Of a stretch of 64,000 nucleotides of DNA, positions 10,454-19,974 are shown piece by piece. The notes below the pieces were generated by a model that was given only the letters and a program-made list of their open reading frames with translations, ran no database searches and was not told where the DNA came from. Position 1 is the stretch's first letter, and the number at the start of each line of letters is the position of its first letter. The position numbers and the translations under genes are program-made. The DNA comes from Thalassorhabdomicrobium marinisediminis. Its GTDB lineage: Bacteria; Pseudomonadota; Alphaproteobacteria; Rhodobacterales; Rhodobacteraceae. Location of the stretch: assembly GCF_003072065.1 (NCBI RefSeq), contig NZ_QCYG01000004.1, positions 248,001 to 312,000 of the forward strand. The letters are read 5' to 3'.

Positions 10454-11851
10454 ATGAACGCCGCAACAAAACTCCCGCTTGATGTCGGACCAATCCACTT
10501 CGTCGGGATCGGCGGTATTGGCATGTCCGGCATCGCCGAGGTGCTGCTGCGGCATGGTTATGTGGTGCAGGGATCGGACCTGAAATCGACGCCGATCACC
10601 CGCCGCTTGTCCGAGCTGGGTGCCTATGTGTTCGAGGGGCAGACCGCACAGAACGTCGACGATGCCGCCGTGGTCGTGATTTCGAGCGCGATCAAGGCAG
10701 GCAATCCCGAGCTGGACGCGGCGCGCAAACGCGGGCTTCCCGTGGTGCGCCGGGCCGAGATGCTCGCCGAACTCATGCGCCTGAAATCCAACATTGCCGT
10801 TGCCGGCACCCACGGGAAGACCACGACGACCACGATGGTTGCCGCACTGCTGGACGGGGGCAAGCTAAACCCCACGGTGGTCAATGGCGGGATCATCCAC
10901 GCCTATGGGTCCAACGCGCGGGTGGGCGACGGCGAATGGATGGTGGTCGAGGCGGACGAGAGCGATGGCACCTTCAACCGGCTGCCCGCGACGATTGCCA
11001 TCGTGACGAACATCGACCCCGAGCACATGGAGCATTGGGGCACCGAAGAGAACCTGCACCGCGGCTTTTATGACTTCGTGTCGAACATTCCCTTCTACGG
11101 TCTGGCGGTGTGTTGCACCGACGACAAGGATGTGCAGACGCTGGTGGGCAAGGTCACCGACCGGCGGGTCGTGACCTATGGTTTCAACTCGCAAGCGGAC
11201 GTGCGGGCGGTCAATCTGACTTACAAGAACGGTCTGGCGCATTTCGACATTCAATTACAGGCCGAGGGGCTGGAAATCGAAGGCTGCACGCTGCCGATGC
11301 CCGGCGATCACAACGTCTCGAACGCGCTGGCGGCGGTGGCCGTGGCGCGGCATCTGGGCATGTCCCGCGAGGAGATCCGCAACAGTCTGGCGAACTTCGG
11401 CGGGGTCAACCGGCGTTTCACCCGCGTGGGCGAGGTGGACGGCGTGACCATCATCGACGACTACGGCCACCACCCGACCGAGATCGCCGCCGTGCTCAAG
11501 GCCGCACGGCAGGCTTGCGAAGGGCGGATCATCGCCGTCCACCAGCCCCACCGCCACACCCGCCTGCATCACCATTTCGACGAGTTTTGCGGCTGTTTCA
11601 ACGATGCAGACATCGCCGCCATCGCGCCGGTCTTCGCCGCCGGTGAGGAGGTGATCGAGGGGGCGACGCGGGATGATCTGGTGGCCGGGATGACCCGCGC
11701 GGGCCATCGTCATGCACTGGCCATTGACGGCGAAGACGGGCTGGCCGAGCTGGTGCGCAGCCACGCGCGGCCCGGCGATATGGTCGTCTGCCTTGGCGCG
11801 GGGTCAATATCGGGCTGGGCCAACGCCCTGCCGGAGCGGCTGTCCGCGTGA
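10454..11851 (+). CDS. murC: UDP-MurNAc:L-alanine ligase MurC
   Basis: First Mur ligase of the stem-peptide pathway, adding L-alanine to UDP-MurNAc in the cytoplasm. It has 465 residues from the chosen ATG at 10454; an in-frame ATG at 10436 adds six residues. The protein opens with the nucleotide-binding motif [17 protein letters not shown], then the ATP P-loop [12 protein letters not shown] near residue 118 and [10 protein letters not shown] near residue 342, all MurC hallmarks. The stop overlaps the next small gene by four bases (GTGA). Confidence 0.96.
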   Translation: MNAATKLPLDVGPIHFVGIGGIGMSGIAEVLLRHGYVVQGSDLKSTPITRRLSELGAYVFEGQTAQNVDDAAVVVISSAIKAGNPELDAARKRGLPVVRRAEMLAELMRLKSNIAVAGTHGKTTTTTMVAALLDGGKLNPTVVNGGIIHAYGSNARVGDGEWMVVEADESDGTFNRLPATIAIVTNIDPEHMEHWGTEENLHRGFYDFVSNIPFYGLAVCCTDDKDVQTLVGKVTDRRVVTYGFNSQADVRAVNLTYKNGLAHFDIQLQAEGLEIEGCTLPMPGDHNVSNALAAVAVARHLGMSREEIRNSLANFGGVNRRFTRVGEVDGVTIIDDYGHHPTEIAAVLKAARQACEGRIIAVHQPHRHTRLHHHFDEFCGCFNDADIAAIAPVFAAGEEVIEGATRDDLVAGMTRAGHRHALAIDGEDGLAELVRSHARPGDMVVCLGAGSISGWANALPERLSA

Positions 11852-12075
11852 CCTACGAGTGGCTGATCGTCGCCGCGATCGTGCTGGTTGCGGTCCTGCC
11901 GATCATCAAATGGCTGCGCCGTCTGCTCTGGGCCTTTTCGATTGCCTTTTTCGCGATGATGATCGTTCACATGCAACACAACCCCGGAGAGGCCACCCTG
12001 GCACTGGGGGCGATGGGCGGGGGGCTTTTGCTGGCCCGTCCGGTGCGACGGCTGGTGTTGGGGGGGATGTTGTGA
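11848..12075 (+). CDS. Small membrane protein of unknown function between murC and murB
   Basis: A 75-residue protein that I do not recognise. It starts with GTG overlapping the murC stop by four bases (GTGA), which implies translational coupling to murC. Three hydrophobic stretches are visible (roughly residues 4-20, 25-42 and 48-62), separated by the basic segment KWLRR and the short loop MQHNPGE; the C-terminus has another basic cluster RPVRRL. It is probably an inner-membrane protein. The tight embedding in the dcw operon suggests a role linked to the cell envelope, but nothing in the sequence shows what that role is. Confidence 0.7.
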   Translation: MTYEWLIVAAIVLVAVLPIIKWLRRLLWAFSIAFFAMMIVHMQHNPGEATLALGAMGGGLLLARPVRRLVLGGML

Positions 12076-12105
12076 TGACATTCGACGGACAGGATCGCCG
12101 ATGGG

Positions 12106-12161
12106 GCGAGGGGCCGGCCCCTCGCGCTCCCCGAGGTATTTTTGAACCAAAGAAGACGGAG
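12106..12161 (+). repeat. Dispersed hairpin-plus-tail repeat, copy 1
   Basis: A perfect 20-base palindrome, GCGAGGGGCCGGCCCCTCGC at 12106-12125, is followed by the tail GAGGTATTTTTGAACC at 12133-12148 and then a purine-rich stretch ending GACGGAGG. The latter acts as ribosome-binding site for the gene starting at 12167. Similar elements occur at 28574-28609 (minus strand) and 52986-53043. Confidence 0.6.
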
Positions 12162-12166
12162 GCGGC

Positions 12167-12427
12167 ATGGGGCTGAGCGGTCCGGTTCTGGCGGCGATTG
12201 TCTGGGTGTTGGCGGCGACGCTGACCGCGTTGTTGCCGATCCGCAGGCAATATGTGCCGGGGATCACGCTGCTGGTGCTCGCGCCGGTCCTGATCCTCTG
12301 GCTGGCGGTGGTCCATGGCTGGGTCTGGGGTGTGCTGGGGCTTGCCGCTTTCGTGTCGATGTTCCGCAATCCATTGAAATACATCTACGCGCGGCTGCGG
12401 GGGCGCACGCCAGAGGTGTCCGAATGA
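12167..12427 (+). CDS. Small DUF2484-like membrane protein, first of a tandem pair
   Basis: An 86-residue, three-segment membrane protein. Hydrophobic stretches span about residues 5-22, 30-48 and 50-65, and the tail [11 protein letters not shown] is basic. It resembles its downstream neighbour: both begin with a W-x-LAA-type helix, then LLPIRR or LVPSRD, then a turn and a second helix, which suggests an ancient tandem duplication. I relate both to DUF2484, a family known from Rhodobacterales dcw clusters. The ribosome-binding site lies in the tail of the repeat just upstream. It overlaps the next gene by four bases (ATGA). Function is unknown. Confidence 0.72.
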   Translation: MGLSGPVLAAIVWVLAATLTALLPIRRQYVPGITLLVLAPVLILWLAVVHGWVWGVLGLAAFVSMFRNPLKYIYARLRGRTPEVSE

Positions 12428-12681
12428 TCTGGGTTGCGCTGGGCTGTGTCTGGCTTGTGGCCGCCAACGTTCTGGCTTTGGTGCCAAGCCGCGACAATCA
12501 CTGGTCCCGGGCTTATGTGTTGATCGCGCTTGGTGTGCCGCTGCTGGGGGGCATCTTCTATGCGAACGGCCTCTGGATCGGTCTCGCCTTCCTGATCGCC
12601 GGCGCGAGCATTCTGCGGTGGCCGGTGATCTATCTTCTGCGCTGGGTGCGCCGGACCCTTGGCCGCGCACGCCCGTCCTGA
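12424..12681 (+). CDS. DUF2484-family small membrane protein, second of a tandem pair
   Basis: An 85-residue protein starting at the ATG that overlaps the preceding stop codon (ATGA). It has three predicted transmembrane helices, the conserved [19 protein letters not shown] stretch that I recognise from DUF2484, and a basic tail [13 protein letters not shown] longer in-frame reading starting at 12142 would run over the whole upstream gene and is unlikely. It is the last of three tiny membrane genes between murC and murB. No function is known to me; the conserved placement in this order suggests an accessory envelope role. Confidence 0.8.
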   Translation: MIWVALGCVWLVAANVLALVPSRDNHWSRAYVLIALGVPLLGGIFYANGLWIGLAFLIAGASILRWPVIYLLRWVRRTLGRARPS

Positions 12682-12716
12682 CTTGGCAGTCCTGCTGGGG
12701 CGCGGTAACAGGGGCC

Positions 12717-13664
12717 ATGATGATGAGTGATTTGCCAGATGTGCGGGGCGTTTTGACGCCGGATCGCGACCTCTCCAGCCTGACATGGATGCGGGTCGGT
12801 GGCCCGGCGGATGTGTTGTTCCAGCCCGCGGATGAAGAGGATCTGTGTGCGTTTCTCGCGGCTTTGCCCGAAGACGTTCCGGTCTTTCCCATGGGGGTGG
12901 GCTCGAACCTGATCGTGCGTGATGGTGGCGTGCGCGGGGTGGTGATCCGGCTGGGGCGCGGGTTCAACGGGATCGACATCGACGGCGATCTGGTACGCGC
13001 CGGGGCTGCGGCGCTGGATGCCCATGTGGCGCGTAAGGCTGCCGCCGCGGGGCTGAACCTGACGTTTCTGCGCACCATCCCCGGGGCCATCGGCGGAGCC
13101 GTGCGGATGAATGCGGGTTGCTACGGCGATTACATGGCTGATGTGCTGCAAGAGGTGCACGTGGTTCTGCGCGACGGCACCGCAAAAACGCTGCCTGCGG
13201 CGGAATTGAATTTGGCCTATCGGTCGTCTGACCTGCCCGAGGGGGCGGTGATCGTGTCGGCCACGTTGAAGGCGCCACGCGGGGCGCCCGAAGCGCTGGA
13301 AGAGCGGATGGCCCTCCAACTGGCCAAGCGCGACGAAAGCCAGCCGACCAAGGACCGCACCGCCGGCAGCACCTTTCGCAATCCGGCGGGCTATTCCTCG
13401 ACCGGGGAGGCTGACGACAGCATGGACCTCAAGGCGTGGAAGGTCATCGACGATGCCGGAATGCGCGGGGCCAGACGGGGCGGGGCGGTGATGAATCCCA
13501 AACATTCCAACTTTCTGACCAACGCCGGGGACGCCACAGCCGCCGACCTTGAGGGGCTTGGCGAGGAGGTGCGGAAAAAGGTTTACGAAACAAGCGGTCT
13601 GACGCTAGAGTGGGAAATCATGAGGGTCGGCGAACCGGCCCCGCAGAAGGCGCAGACAGTCTGA
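12717..13664 (+). CDS. murB: UDP-N-acetylenolpyruvoylglucosamine reductase MurB
   Basis: FAD- and NADPH-dependent enzyme that reduces UDP-GlcNAc-enolpyruvate to UDP-MurNAc. About 315 residues, which fits the shorter (type II) MurB class. Visible blocks include MRVGGPAD near residue 20, the FAD-contacting [13 protein letters not shown], then [21 protein letters not shown], and GSTFRNP containing the serine that protonates the intermediate. The start is one of three consecutive ATGs (12717, 12720, 12723); the annotation uses the first. It lies 35 bases after the DUF2484 pair. Confidence 0.95.
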   Translation: MMMSDLPDVRGVLTPDRDLSSLTWMRVGGPADVLFQPADEEDLCAFLAALPEDVPVFPMGVGSNLIVRDGGVRGVVIRLGRGFNGIDIDGDLVRAGAAALDAHVARKAAAAGLNLTFLRTIPGAIGGAVRMNAGCYGDYMADVLQEVHVVLRDGTAKTLPAAELNLAYRSSDLPEGAVIVSATLKAPRGAPEALEERMALQLAKRDESQPTKDRTAGSTFRNPAGYSSTGEADDSMDLKAWKVIDDAGMRGARRGGAVMNPKHSNFLTNAGDATAADLEGLGEEVRKKVYETSGLTLEWEIMRVGEPAPQKAQTV

Positions 13665-13772
13665 TCCCCTGAAACGGATCACCGCCCCACAGGCAGGGGC
13701 ACGGTAACGAACTTATTCGGGCCCTAGGGTCCATAACAGACGGGCCGCAAAGGTCCGCGAAAAGGTGGTCGC

Positions 13773-14687
13773 GTGTCGAGCAGGACACCCAAAACCATAG
13801 CCGTCCTTCTGGGCGGACCGTCGGCCGAACGCGAAGTCTCGCTCAGTTCGGGGCGCGAATGTATCGCCGCGCTGACAGAGGCGGGATACGAGGTGGTCGC
13901 GATTGACGCGGGCGACGATCTTGTGTCGCGCCTGCAAGAGGTCCGGCCCGACGTGGTGTTCAACGCGCTGCATGGCCGCCGGTGCGAGGATGGCGTGGTG
14001 CAGGGCGTGCTGGAATGGCTGCGTCTGCCCTATACCCATTCGGGCGTGCTGGCCTCGGCATTGGCGATGGACAAGCAGAAGACCAAGGACATCTACCGCG
14101 CGGCGGGTCTGCCGTTCGCGCAGAGCGTGCTGGCCGACAAGGCCGAGGTCACGGCCGGGCACGTGATGCCGCCGCCCTACGTGGTCAAACCCTTCAACGA
14201 AGGCTCAAGCGTCGGCGTCTATCTGGTGCATGACGTGGCCAACGGCCCGCCGAAGCTGGCCGATGACATGCCCGACCGGCTGATGGTCGAGGCCTTTGCT
14301 CCGGGGCGCGAGCTGACCACGACCGTGCTGGGCGACCGGGCCTTGACGGTCACCGACATCATCGTTGATGGCTGGTATGATTACGACGCGAAATACGGGG
14401 TGGGCGGGTCCAAGCATGTCGTGCCAGCCGACATTCCGGCACCGATTTTCGACGCCTGTCTGGACTATGCGCAGCGCGCCCATGATGCGCTTGGCTGTCG
14501 CGGGCTCAGCCGCACGGATTTCCGCTGGGACGAAGCCCGTGGCCTTGACGGTTTGATCCTGCTTGAGACGAACACCCAACCGGGGATGACGCCCACGTCA
14601 CTGGCGCCGGAACAGGCGGCGTTCTGCGGCATCAGCTTTCCCGAGTTGATGACCTGGATGGTGGAGGATGCCTCATGCGACCGCTGA
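13773..14687 (+). CDS. ddl: D-alanine--D-alanine ligase
   Basis: ATP-grasp ligase that makes the D-Ala-D-Ala dipeptide used by MurF. It has 304 residues, close to E. coli DdlB. The N-terminus VLLGGPSAEREVSL carries the conserved glutamate and serine of the first D-alanine site, ALHGRRCEDGVVQG is the next family block, and LLETNTQPGMTPTS near the C-terminus provides the magnesium-binding Glu and Asn. The start is GTG with AAAGGTGG upstream. It overlaps ftsQ by 13 bases, and follows murB after a 108-base gap. Confidence 0.95.
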   Translation: MSSRTPKTIAVLLGGPSAEREVSLSSGRECIAALTEAGYEVVAIDAGDDLVSRLQEVRPDVVFNALHGRRCEDGVVQGVLEWLRLPYTHSGVLASALAMDKQKTKDIYRAAGLPFAQSVLADKAEVTAGHVMPPPYVVKPFNEGSSVGVYLVHDVANGPPKLADDMPDRLMVEAFAPGRELTTTVLGDRALTVTDIIVDGWYDYDAKYGVGGSKHVVPADIPAPIFDACLDYAQRAHDALGCRGLSRTDFRWDEARGLDGLILLETNTQPGMTPTSLAPEQAAFCGISFPELMTWMVEDASCDR

Positions 14688-15544
14688 AGCCCGACACGCC
14701 ACGCCGCGATCCCGCGCCATCGCGCTGGGGCTACCGTTACCAACGACTGATGCTCACGCCGGGGTTCCGGCGGCTGCTCAAGGTCGGGGTGCCCTTGCTG
14801 ATCGTGGGCGGCTTGGTCGCCGGCTGGACCGCGCGCGAGGCGAACCGGCAGATGTTGCTGGACGCCTATGCAGACATGAAATCGCAGATCCAGCAGCGCG
14901 ATGAATTCATGGTCAAGCTGATGGCGATTGACGGCGCGGACGAACGTCTGGCCAAGGATATCCGGACGGTCCTGCCGGTGGAGTTTCCGATTTCGAGTTT
15001 CGATCTGGACCTTGAGGAAATGCGCCAGACCGTCGCCGCCCTGCCAGCGGTGGCCGAGGCCACCTTGCGGGTGCGGCCCGGTGGCATCCTGCAGGTGGGC
15101 GTGACCCAGCGTCAGCCGGTTGCGGTCTACCGGGTGCCCGATGGACTGAAACTGGTGGATGCCGACGGGGTGCTGATCCAGAACATCATCGCCCGCGCGG
15201 ACCGCCCCGACCTGCCGTTGATCACCGGCGACGGCGCGCGCGACGCGCTGGCCGAGGGGCTGGAGCTTTACGAAGTCGCCGGGCCGTTGCGGGCACGGAT
15301 GCGCGGCGTGGTCCGGATGGGGGAACGCCGCTGGGACGTCATCCTCGACAACGGGCAGCGCATCCTGCTGCCTACGACCGGGGCCGTCGCCGCGTTCGAG
15401 CGGGTCGTCGCGCTGGATGAGGTGCAAGAGCTTTTGCAGCGGGACGTGGCCACGGTCGACATGCGCCACGCGCACCGCCCGACACTCAGGTTGAACGAAC
15501 GGGCCATGGCGACCTTGCGCCAGACAAGTGCCGAACAAGAATAA
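14675..15544 (+). CDS. ftsQ: Cell-division protein FtsQ
   Basis: Bitopic inner-membrane divisome protein that links early and late division proteins. It has 289 residues: a basic cytoplasmic N-terminus, one transmembrane helix at about residues 37-53 (VGVPLLIVGGLVAGW), a POTRA domain starting near FPISSFDLDLEEMR, and the beta domain after the conserved VTQRQPVAVYRV. The order POTRA then FtsQ domain and the place between ddl and ftsA make the call firm. It begins inside the end of ddl, so translation is probably coupled. Confidence 0.95.
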   Translation: MRPLKPDTPRRDPAPSRWGYRYQRLMLTPGFRRLLKVGVPLLIVGGLVAGWTAREANRQMLLDAYADMKSQIQQRDEFMVKLMAIDGADERLAKDIRTVLPVEFPISSFDLDLEEMRQTVAALPAVAEATLRVRPGGILQVGVTQRQPVAVYRVPDGLKLVDADGVLIQNIIARADRPDLPLITGDGARDALAEGLELYEVAGPLRARMRGVVRMGERRWDVILDNGQRILLPTTGAVAAFERVVALDEVQELLQRDVATVDMRHAHRPTLRLNERAMATLRQTSAEQE

Positions 15545-15559
15545 GAAGAGGGACAAACG

Positions 15560-16894
15560 ATGCGAGATCTCTACCAATCCCAGCGCGCCATGCGGAACAT
15601 GCGTCAAGCGGCCATGCAACGCGGTGTCGTGGCAATTCTGGATGTCGGGTCATCCAAGATTGCCTGTCTGGTGTTGCGGTTCGACGGGCCGGAGCAATTT
15701 GGTGAGGCGGACGGCGTCGGTTCCATGGCGGGGCAATCCTCGTTCCGGGTCATCGGTGCGGCCACGACCCGGTCCCGTGGCGTCCGCTTTGGTGAGGTCA
15801 ACGCCATGGCCGAGACCGAGCGCGCGATCCGCACCGCGGTGCAGGCGGCGCAGAAGATGGCCAATGTGCGCGTCGATCACGTGATTGCCTGCCTGTCGGG
15901 CGGGCGGCCCCGCTCTTACGGATTGGACGGGCAGGTCGAAGTCGCGGGACAGGTGGTCACCGAAGGCGACATCGGCCGCGTGCTGGCCGAATGCGAGGTG
16001 CCGGATATCGGTGAGGGGCGCGAGGTGCTGCACGCCCAGCCGATCAATTTCGCGCTGGACCACCGCAGCGGTCTGGCCGACCCGCGCGGGCAGATCGGGC
16101 AGACCCTTGCCACGGACATGCACCTGATGACCGTCGAGGCCAGCACGATCGAGAACCTGCTGTATTGCATCAAACGCTGCGACCTCGAGCTCGCGGGGCT
16201 GGCGTCTTCGGCCTATGCGGCGGGGATTTCGTCCTTGGTTGAGGATGAACAGGAACTGGGGGCCGCCTGCATCGACATGGGCGGTGGCTCAACCGGTCTG
16301 TCGATCTTCATGCGCAAACACATGATCTATTCCGACTGCGTGCGCATGGGCGGCGATCATGTCACCTCGGACATCTCCATGGGGTTGCAGGTGGCCCCCG
16401 CCATGGCCGAACGCATCAAGACCTTCTACGGCGGCGTGCTGGCCACGGGAATGGACGACCGCGAGATGATCGAGATCGGCAGCGACACCGGCGATTGGGA
16501 ACACGACCGTCGCACGGTCAGCCGCGCCGAGCTGATCGGCATCATGCGGCCCCGGGTGGAAGAAATTCTCGAAGAGGTGCGGCTGCGTCTGGACGCGGCG
16601 GGCTTCGAATATCTGCCCAGCCAGCAGATCGTCCTGACCGGCGGCGCAAGCCAGATCCCCGGGCTTGACGGGCTGGCCAGCAAGATCCTCGGGCAACAGG
16701 TCCGGCTGGGGCGCCCCCTGCGCGTGCAAGGTCTTCCGCAGGCGGCCACAGGCTCGGCCTTTTCGGCCGCTGTGGGTCTGTCGCTTTTCGCGGCGCACCC
16801 CCAGGACGAGTGGTGGGACTTCGATATTCCGGCCGAGAAATATCCGGCGCGGTCGCTGAAACGAGCGGTAAGATGGTTTAGGGAGAACTGGTGA
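15560..16894 (+). CDS. ftsA: Cell-division actin homologue FtsA
   Basis: Actin-fold ATPase that tethers FtsZ filaments to the membrane and recruits later divisome proteins. It has 444 residues. The phosphate-1 motif AILDVGSSKIACLV lies near residue 25, the SHS2 domain follows, and the second ATP-binding block CIDMGGGSTGLSIF lies near residue 238. The C-terminus PARSLKRAVRWFRENW is an amphipathic helix of the kind that anchors FtsA in the membrane. AGAGGGACAAACG precedes the ATG. Confidence 0.95.
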   Translation: MRDLYQSQRAMRNMRQAAMQRGVVAILDVGSSKIACLVLRFDGPEQFGEADGVGSMAGQSSFRVIGAATTRSRGVRFGEVNAMAETERAIRTAVQAAQKMANVRVDHVIACLSGGRPRSYGLDGQVEVAGQVVTEGDIGRVLAECEVPDIGEGREVLHAQPINFALDHRSGLADPRGQIGQTLATDMHLMTVEASTIENLLYCIKRCDLELAGLASSAYAAGISSLVEDEQELGAACIDMGGGSTGLSIFMRKHMIYSDCVRMGGDHVTSDISMGLQVAPAMAERIKTFYGGVLATGMDDREMIEIGSDTGDWEHDRRTVSRAELIGIMRPRVEEILEEVRLRLDAAGFEYLPSQQIVLTGGASQIPGLDGLASKILGQQVRLGRPLRVQGLPQAATGSAFSAAVGLSLFAAHPQDEWWDFDIPAEKYPARSLKRAVRWFRENW

Positions 16895-17071
16895 TACGCA
16901 AGATTTCGCCGAAACACCCAGATACGGCGGAAAATGACGGAAACAGGGCCATATTTTGCGGTTTTTTGGCAGTTTTTCCGTGACCCTTCGGGGCGTGACC
17001 GTTAAAGTCGCAGAAAGATTCAGTCAAGAACGCTCGGTGGGACGGGCATATTCAAAACAGGCGGACAGAAC
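16895..17071 (+). promoter_or_regulatory. ftsA-ftsZ intergenic region with hairpins and direct repeats
   Basis: 177 bases that are much more AT-rich than the flanking genes. ACGGAAA at 16937-16943 can pair with TTTCCGT at 16975-16981 around a loop rich in T. A short CCC-TTCG-GGG hairpin sits at 16984-16993, flanked by two copies of CGTGACC (16979-16985 and 16994-17000). The layout is consistent with a dedicated ftsZ promoter or leader, but I cannot define -35 and -10 elements with confidence. Confidence 0.4.
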
Positions 17072-18694
17072 ATGACATTGAACCTCTCTATGCCCGGACA
17101 GGAAGAACTCAAGCCCCGTATCACCGTTTTCGGTGTCGGCGGGGCAGGCGGCAACGCGGTGAACAACATGATCGAGCAGCAGCTCGAAGGGGTTGAATTC
17201 GTCGTTGCCAACACCGACGCCCAAGCGCTGCAACAGTCGCGCTCGGACGCGAAAATCCAGATGGGTGTGAAAGTCACCGAAGGTCTGGGCGCGGGTGCGC
17301 GTGCCACCGTGGGTGCGGCCGCAGCCGAGGAAAGCATCGAGCAGATCGTCGATCACCTTGCCGGTGCGCACATGTGTTTCATCACCGCCGGGATGGGCGG
17401 CGGCACCGGCACCGGTGCGGCCCCGATCATCGCACAGGCCGCGCGTGAGCTTGGCGTGCTGACCGTGGGCGTCGTCACCAAGCCGTTCCAGTTCGAGGGC
17501 GGCAAGCGCATGAAGCAGGCCGACGATGGTCTGGAAGCGCTGCAAAAGGTGGTCGATACGCTGATCATCATTCCCAACCAGAACCTGTTCCGGCTCGCCA
17601 ACGAGAACACCACTTTCACCGAAGCCTTCGCGCTGGCCGACGACGTACTCTATCAGGGCGTGAAGGGCGTGACCGACCTGATGGTCCGCCCCGGCCTGAT
17701 CAACCTCGACTTTGCCGACGTGCGTGCGGTGATGGACGAGATGGGCAAGGCCATGATGGGCACCGGTGAGGCCGAGGGCCAGGACCGCGCCGTTCAGGCC
17801 GCCGAAAAAGCTATCGCCAACCCGCTGCTGGACGAAATCAGCCTCGAAGGCGCGCGCGGCGTGCTGATCAACATTACCGGCGGCTATGACCTGACCCTGT
17901 TCGAGCTCGACGAAGCCGCGAACAAGATCCGCGAAAAGGTCGATGCCGATGCGAACATCATCGTCGGCTCCACGCTGGACACCGGCATGGAAGGCAAGAT
18001 GCGCGTCTCCGTCGTGGCCACGGGCATCGACGCGGTCGCCAAGACCGACGACATTCCCGTTCCACGTCGCCCCATGGCCGCACCGCTCAAGCAGCAGGTG
18101 AGCGCGGAAGTCAAAGAGCAGGCCCCGGCTGCGGTGGCTGAAACTCCGGCACCTGCGCCCGCTCCGGCACCTGCGCCGGAAGCCGCCCCTGCGGTGGCCG
18201 CGCAGCCTGAGCCCACGCTCTTTGACGATGCAGCCGCTCAGCATGAGGCGACCTTCGACGCGCCAGCCGCCGCTGCTGCTGCGGACCACGACCTGCCGCC
18301 CGCCGCCTACCAGCCGCGCCCCGAGCCTGCGGCGATCGAAGCGCCGACCGAAAGCTTCGTCGCGCCCCAGCGTCCCGCCGCTGGTTCGCCAAGCCAGGAC
18401 ACGCTGGACCGTCTGCGCACCGCCGCGCAGCGCAGCGCGCCAGCCGCACAGCGCAGCGCCCCTGCACCGGCTCAGGAGGCCGCCCCCGCCGAGGCCGAAA
18501 AGCCCCGCATGGGTGGTCTGAACAGCCTGATTAGCCGGATGACCGGCCACGCCGAGGGTGCACCGCGTGAACGGGCCCAGCCCTCGGTCGCCAGCCTGCG
18601 CGACGAAGCGCCTGCCGAAAGCTACGAAGCGGACGTCGATCCCGATCAGGAGCGGATCGAAATCCCCGCCTTCCTGCGCCGTCAGGCTAACTGA
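17072..18694 (+). CDS. ftsZ: Cell-division tubulin homologue FtsZ
   Basis: GTPase that polymerises into the cytokinetic ring. The globular core shows [14 protein letters not shown] near residue 18, the tubulin signature [10 protein letters not shown] near residue 109 and the T7 loop [11 protein letters not shown] near residue 210. After about residue 330 comes a long linker rich in alanine, proline and glutamine, then the C-terminal peptide [14 protein letters not shown], which is the docking site for FtsA and other partners. At 540 residues it is longer than the E. coli protein because of the linker, as usual in alphaproteobacteria. AGGCGGACA precedes the ATG, and an intrinsic terminator follows. 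Confidence 0.97.
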   Translation: MTLNLSMPGQEELKPRITVFGVGGAGGNAVNNMIEQQLEGVEFVVANTDAQALQQSRSDAKIQMGVKVTEGLGAGARATVGAAAAEESIEQIVDHLAGAHMCFITAGMGGGTGTGAAPIIAQAARELGVLTVGVVTKPFQFEGGKRMKQADDGLEALQKVVDTLIIIPNQNLFRLANENTTFTEAFALADDVLYQGVKGVTDLMVRPGLINLDFADVRAVMDEMGKAMMGTGEAEGQDRAVQAAEKAIANPLLDEISLEGARGVLINITGGYDLTLFELDEAANKIREKVDADANIIVGSTLDTGMEGKMRVSVVATGIDAVAKTDDIPVPRRPMAAPLKQQVSAEVKEQAPAAVAETPAPAPAPAPAPEAAPAVAAQPEPTLFDDAAAQHEATFDAPAAAAAADHDLPPAAYQPRPEPAAIEAPTESFVAPQRPAAGSPSQDTLDRLRTAAQRSAPAAQRSAPAPAQEAAPAEAEKPRMGGLNSLISRMTGHAEGAPRERAQPSVASLRDEAPAESYEADVDPDQERIEIPAFLRRQAN

Positions 18695-18725
18695 AGCACG
18701 TGACGCAAGGTCACATTTTATTCCC

Positions 18726-18753
18726 AAGGGCCGCCAAGTTGCGGCCCTTTTTC
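18726..18753 (+). terminator. Intrinsic terminator after ftsZ
   Basis: AAGGGCCGC (18726-18734) pairs with GCGGCCCTT (18741-18749) around the loop CAAGTT, and a run of T follows. It lies 32 bases after the ftsZ stop and would separate ftsZ from lpxC. Confidence 0.85.
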
Positions 18754-18905
18754 TATGTTTATAAAGGGCTTGCTGCGTTGCAGTAATGAATCCGGCAAGA
18801 TTGCGCCCCAATCCGGCGCCCATGTTTCAAACCGTTGCAATCTGTGTGTTGAGGGAACCGCCCCCGGTGCTTAGGACTGTATCAACCACAAACAAGGCCG
18901 GACCC

Positions 18906-19841
18906 GTGCAGACAACGATCGACACAACCGTAGCATTCGAAGGCAAGGGCCTCCACCTCGGAGAGCCTGTGTCCGTCGTCGTGCATCCGGCGGCTGCCGA
19001 TCATGGCATCGTCTTCCGCCGCGCCGATGTTGCCGCGAACACCCCCGCGGGGGCGAACGCCGACATTCCGGCGCTCTGGTCCAATGTCATCGTCTCCCCT
19101 CTGAACACCCGGATCGAGAACGCCTTCGGCACCTCCGTTTCGACCATCGAGCATATCATGGCGGCGCTGGCCGGGTGCGGCATCCACAACGCCCTGATCG
19201 AAGTGACCGGCCCCGAAGTGCCCATTCTGGACGGCTCTGCCGCGCCCTTCGTTGCGGGGTTCCTGCGGGCGGGCGTGCGCCGCCTGAACCGCCCCCTGCG
19301 CGTGATCGAGGTGCGCAAGCCCGTCTCGGTCACCGTCGGTGACGCCACCGCGCGGCTCGACCCGTCGGACACGCTGCACATCCGGTTCGAGATCGACTTC
19401 ACCGACCGCGCCATCGGCCATCAGGAAAAAACGCTTAACATGTCGAACGGCGCCTTCGTGCGTGAGCTGTGCGACAGCCGCACCTTCTGCCGTTCGCGGG
19501 ATGTGGACGCCATGCGGGCCAATGGTCTGGCGTTGGGTGGCACGCTCGAGAACGCCGTCGTCGTTGAGGGTGGCAAGGTGCTCAGCCCCGGCGGGCTGCG
19601 TCATGCCGACGAAGCGGTGCGCCACAAGATGCTCGACGCCCTTGGCGACCTCTATACCGCCGGCGCGCCGATCCTTGGCCGCTACACCGGATCGAAGGCG
19701 GGCCACGCCGTCACCAACGCCCTGTTGCGCGCGCTGTTTGACGATCCCGATGCCTGGGGTTGGGCCGAAGTGGACGCCCAGACCGAGGCGCGCCTGCCCG
19801 GGGTTGGGCTGCGCTCTTCGGATGCGCCACAGGTCCTCTGA
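18906..19841 (+). CDS. lpxC: UDP-3-O-acyl-N-acetylglucosamine deacetylase LpxC
   Basis: Zinc-dependent deacetylase that catalyses the committed step of lipid A synthesis. From the GTG at 18906 the protein has 311 residues, matching the usual length of about 305; an ATG at 18786 would add 40 residues without family similarity. Zinc-ligand histidines appear in TIEHIMAALAG and in RHKMLDALGDLYTAG, which also gives the aspartate ligand, and the general-acid histidine is in KAGHAVTN. DSRTFCRSRDV corresponds to the conserved RTF block. It follows the ftsZ terminator, so a promoter should lie in 18754-18905. Confidence 0.93.
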   Translation: MQTTIDTTVAFEGKGLHLGEPVSVVVHPAAADHGIVFRRADVAANTPAGANADIPALWSNVIVSPLNTRIENAFGTSVSTIEHIMAALAGCGIHNALIEVTGPEVPILDGSAAPFVAGFLRAGVRRLNRPLRVIEVRKPVSVTVGDATARLDPSDTLHIRFEIDFTDRAIGHQEKTLNMSNGAFVRELCDSRTFCRSRDVDAMRANGLALGGTLENAVVVEGGKVLSPGGLRHADEAVRHKMLDALGDLYTAGAPILGRYTGSKAGHAVTNALLRALFDDPDAWGWAEVDAQTEARLPGVGLRSSDAPQVL

Positions 19842-19885
19842 ACGCGCTTGCGGGACCGACCCTCATGCAAAGGTGAAGGCGGGGA

Positions 19886-19903
19886 TGCAAAAGGCGTTTT
19901 GCA
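19886..19903 (+). promoter_or_regulatory. Inverted repeat between lpxC and bamD
   Basis: TGCAAAAGGCGTTTTGCA is a perfect 7-base inverted repeat with a 4-base centre, about 70 bases upstream of the bamD start. A TATGCT box lies just downstream at 19915-19920. It could be an operator, or part of a weak hairpin ending lpxC; the sequence alone does not decide. Confidence 0.3.
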
Positions 19904-19974
19904 CCTTAATTTTGTATGCTAGACCTGTGCCAACCGGAGCGATCCGAACAATAATTGAAAGCGGGGGCGCCTTC

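Noticed and set aside
12142-12681. A single 179-residue protein instead of two DUF2484-like genes
   Set aside because: Its first half overlaps the well-formed 12167-12427 gene in another frame; the second half starts naturally at the ATGA overlap at 12424.
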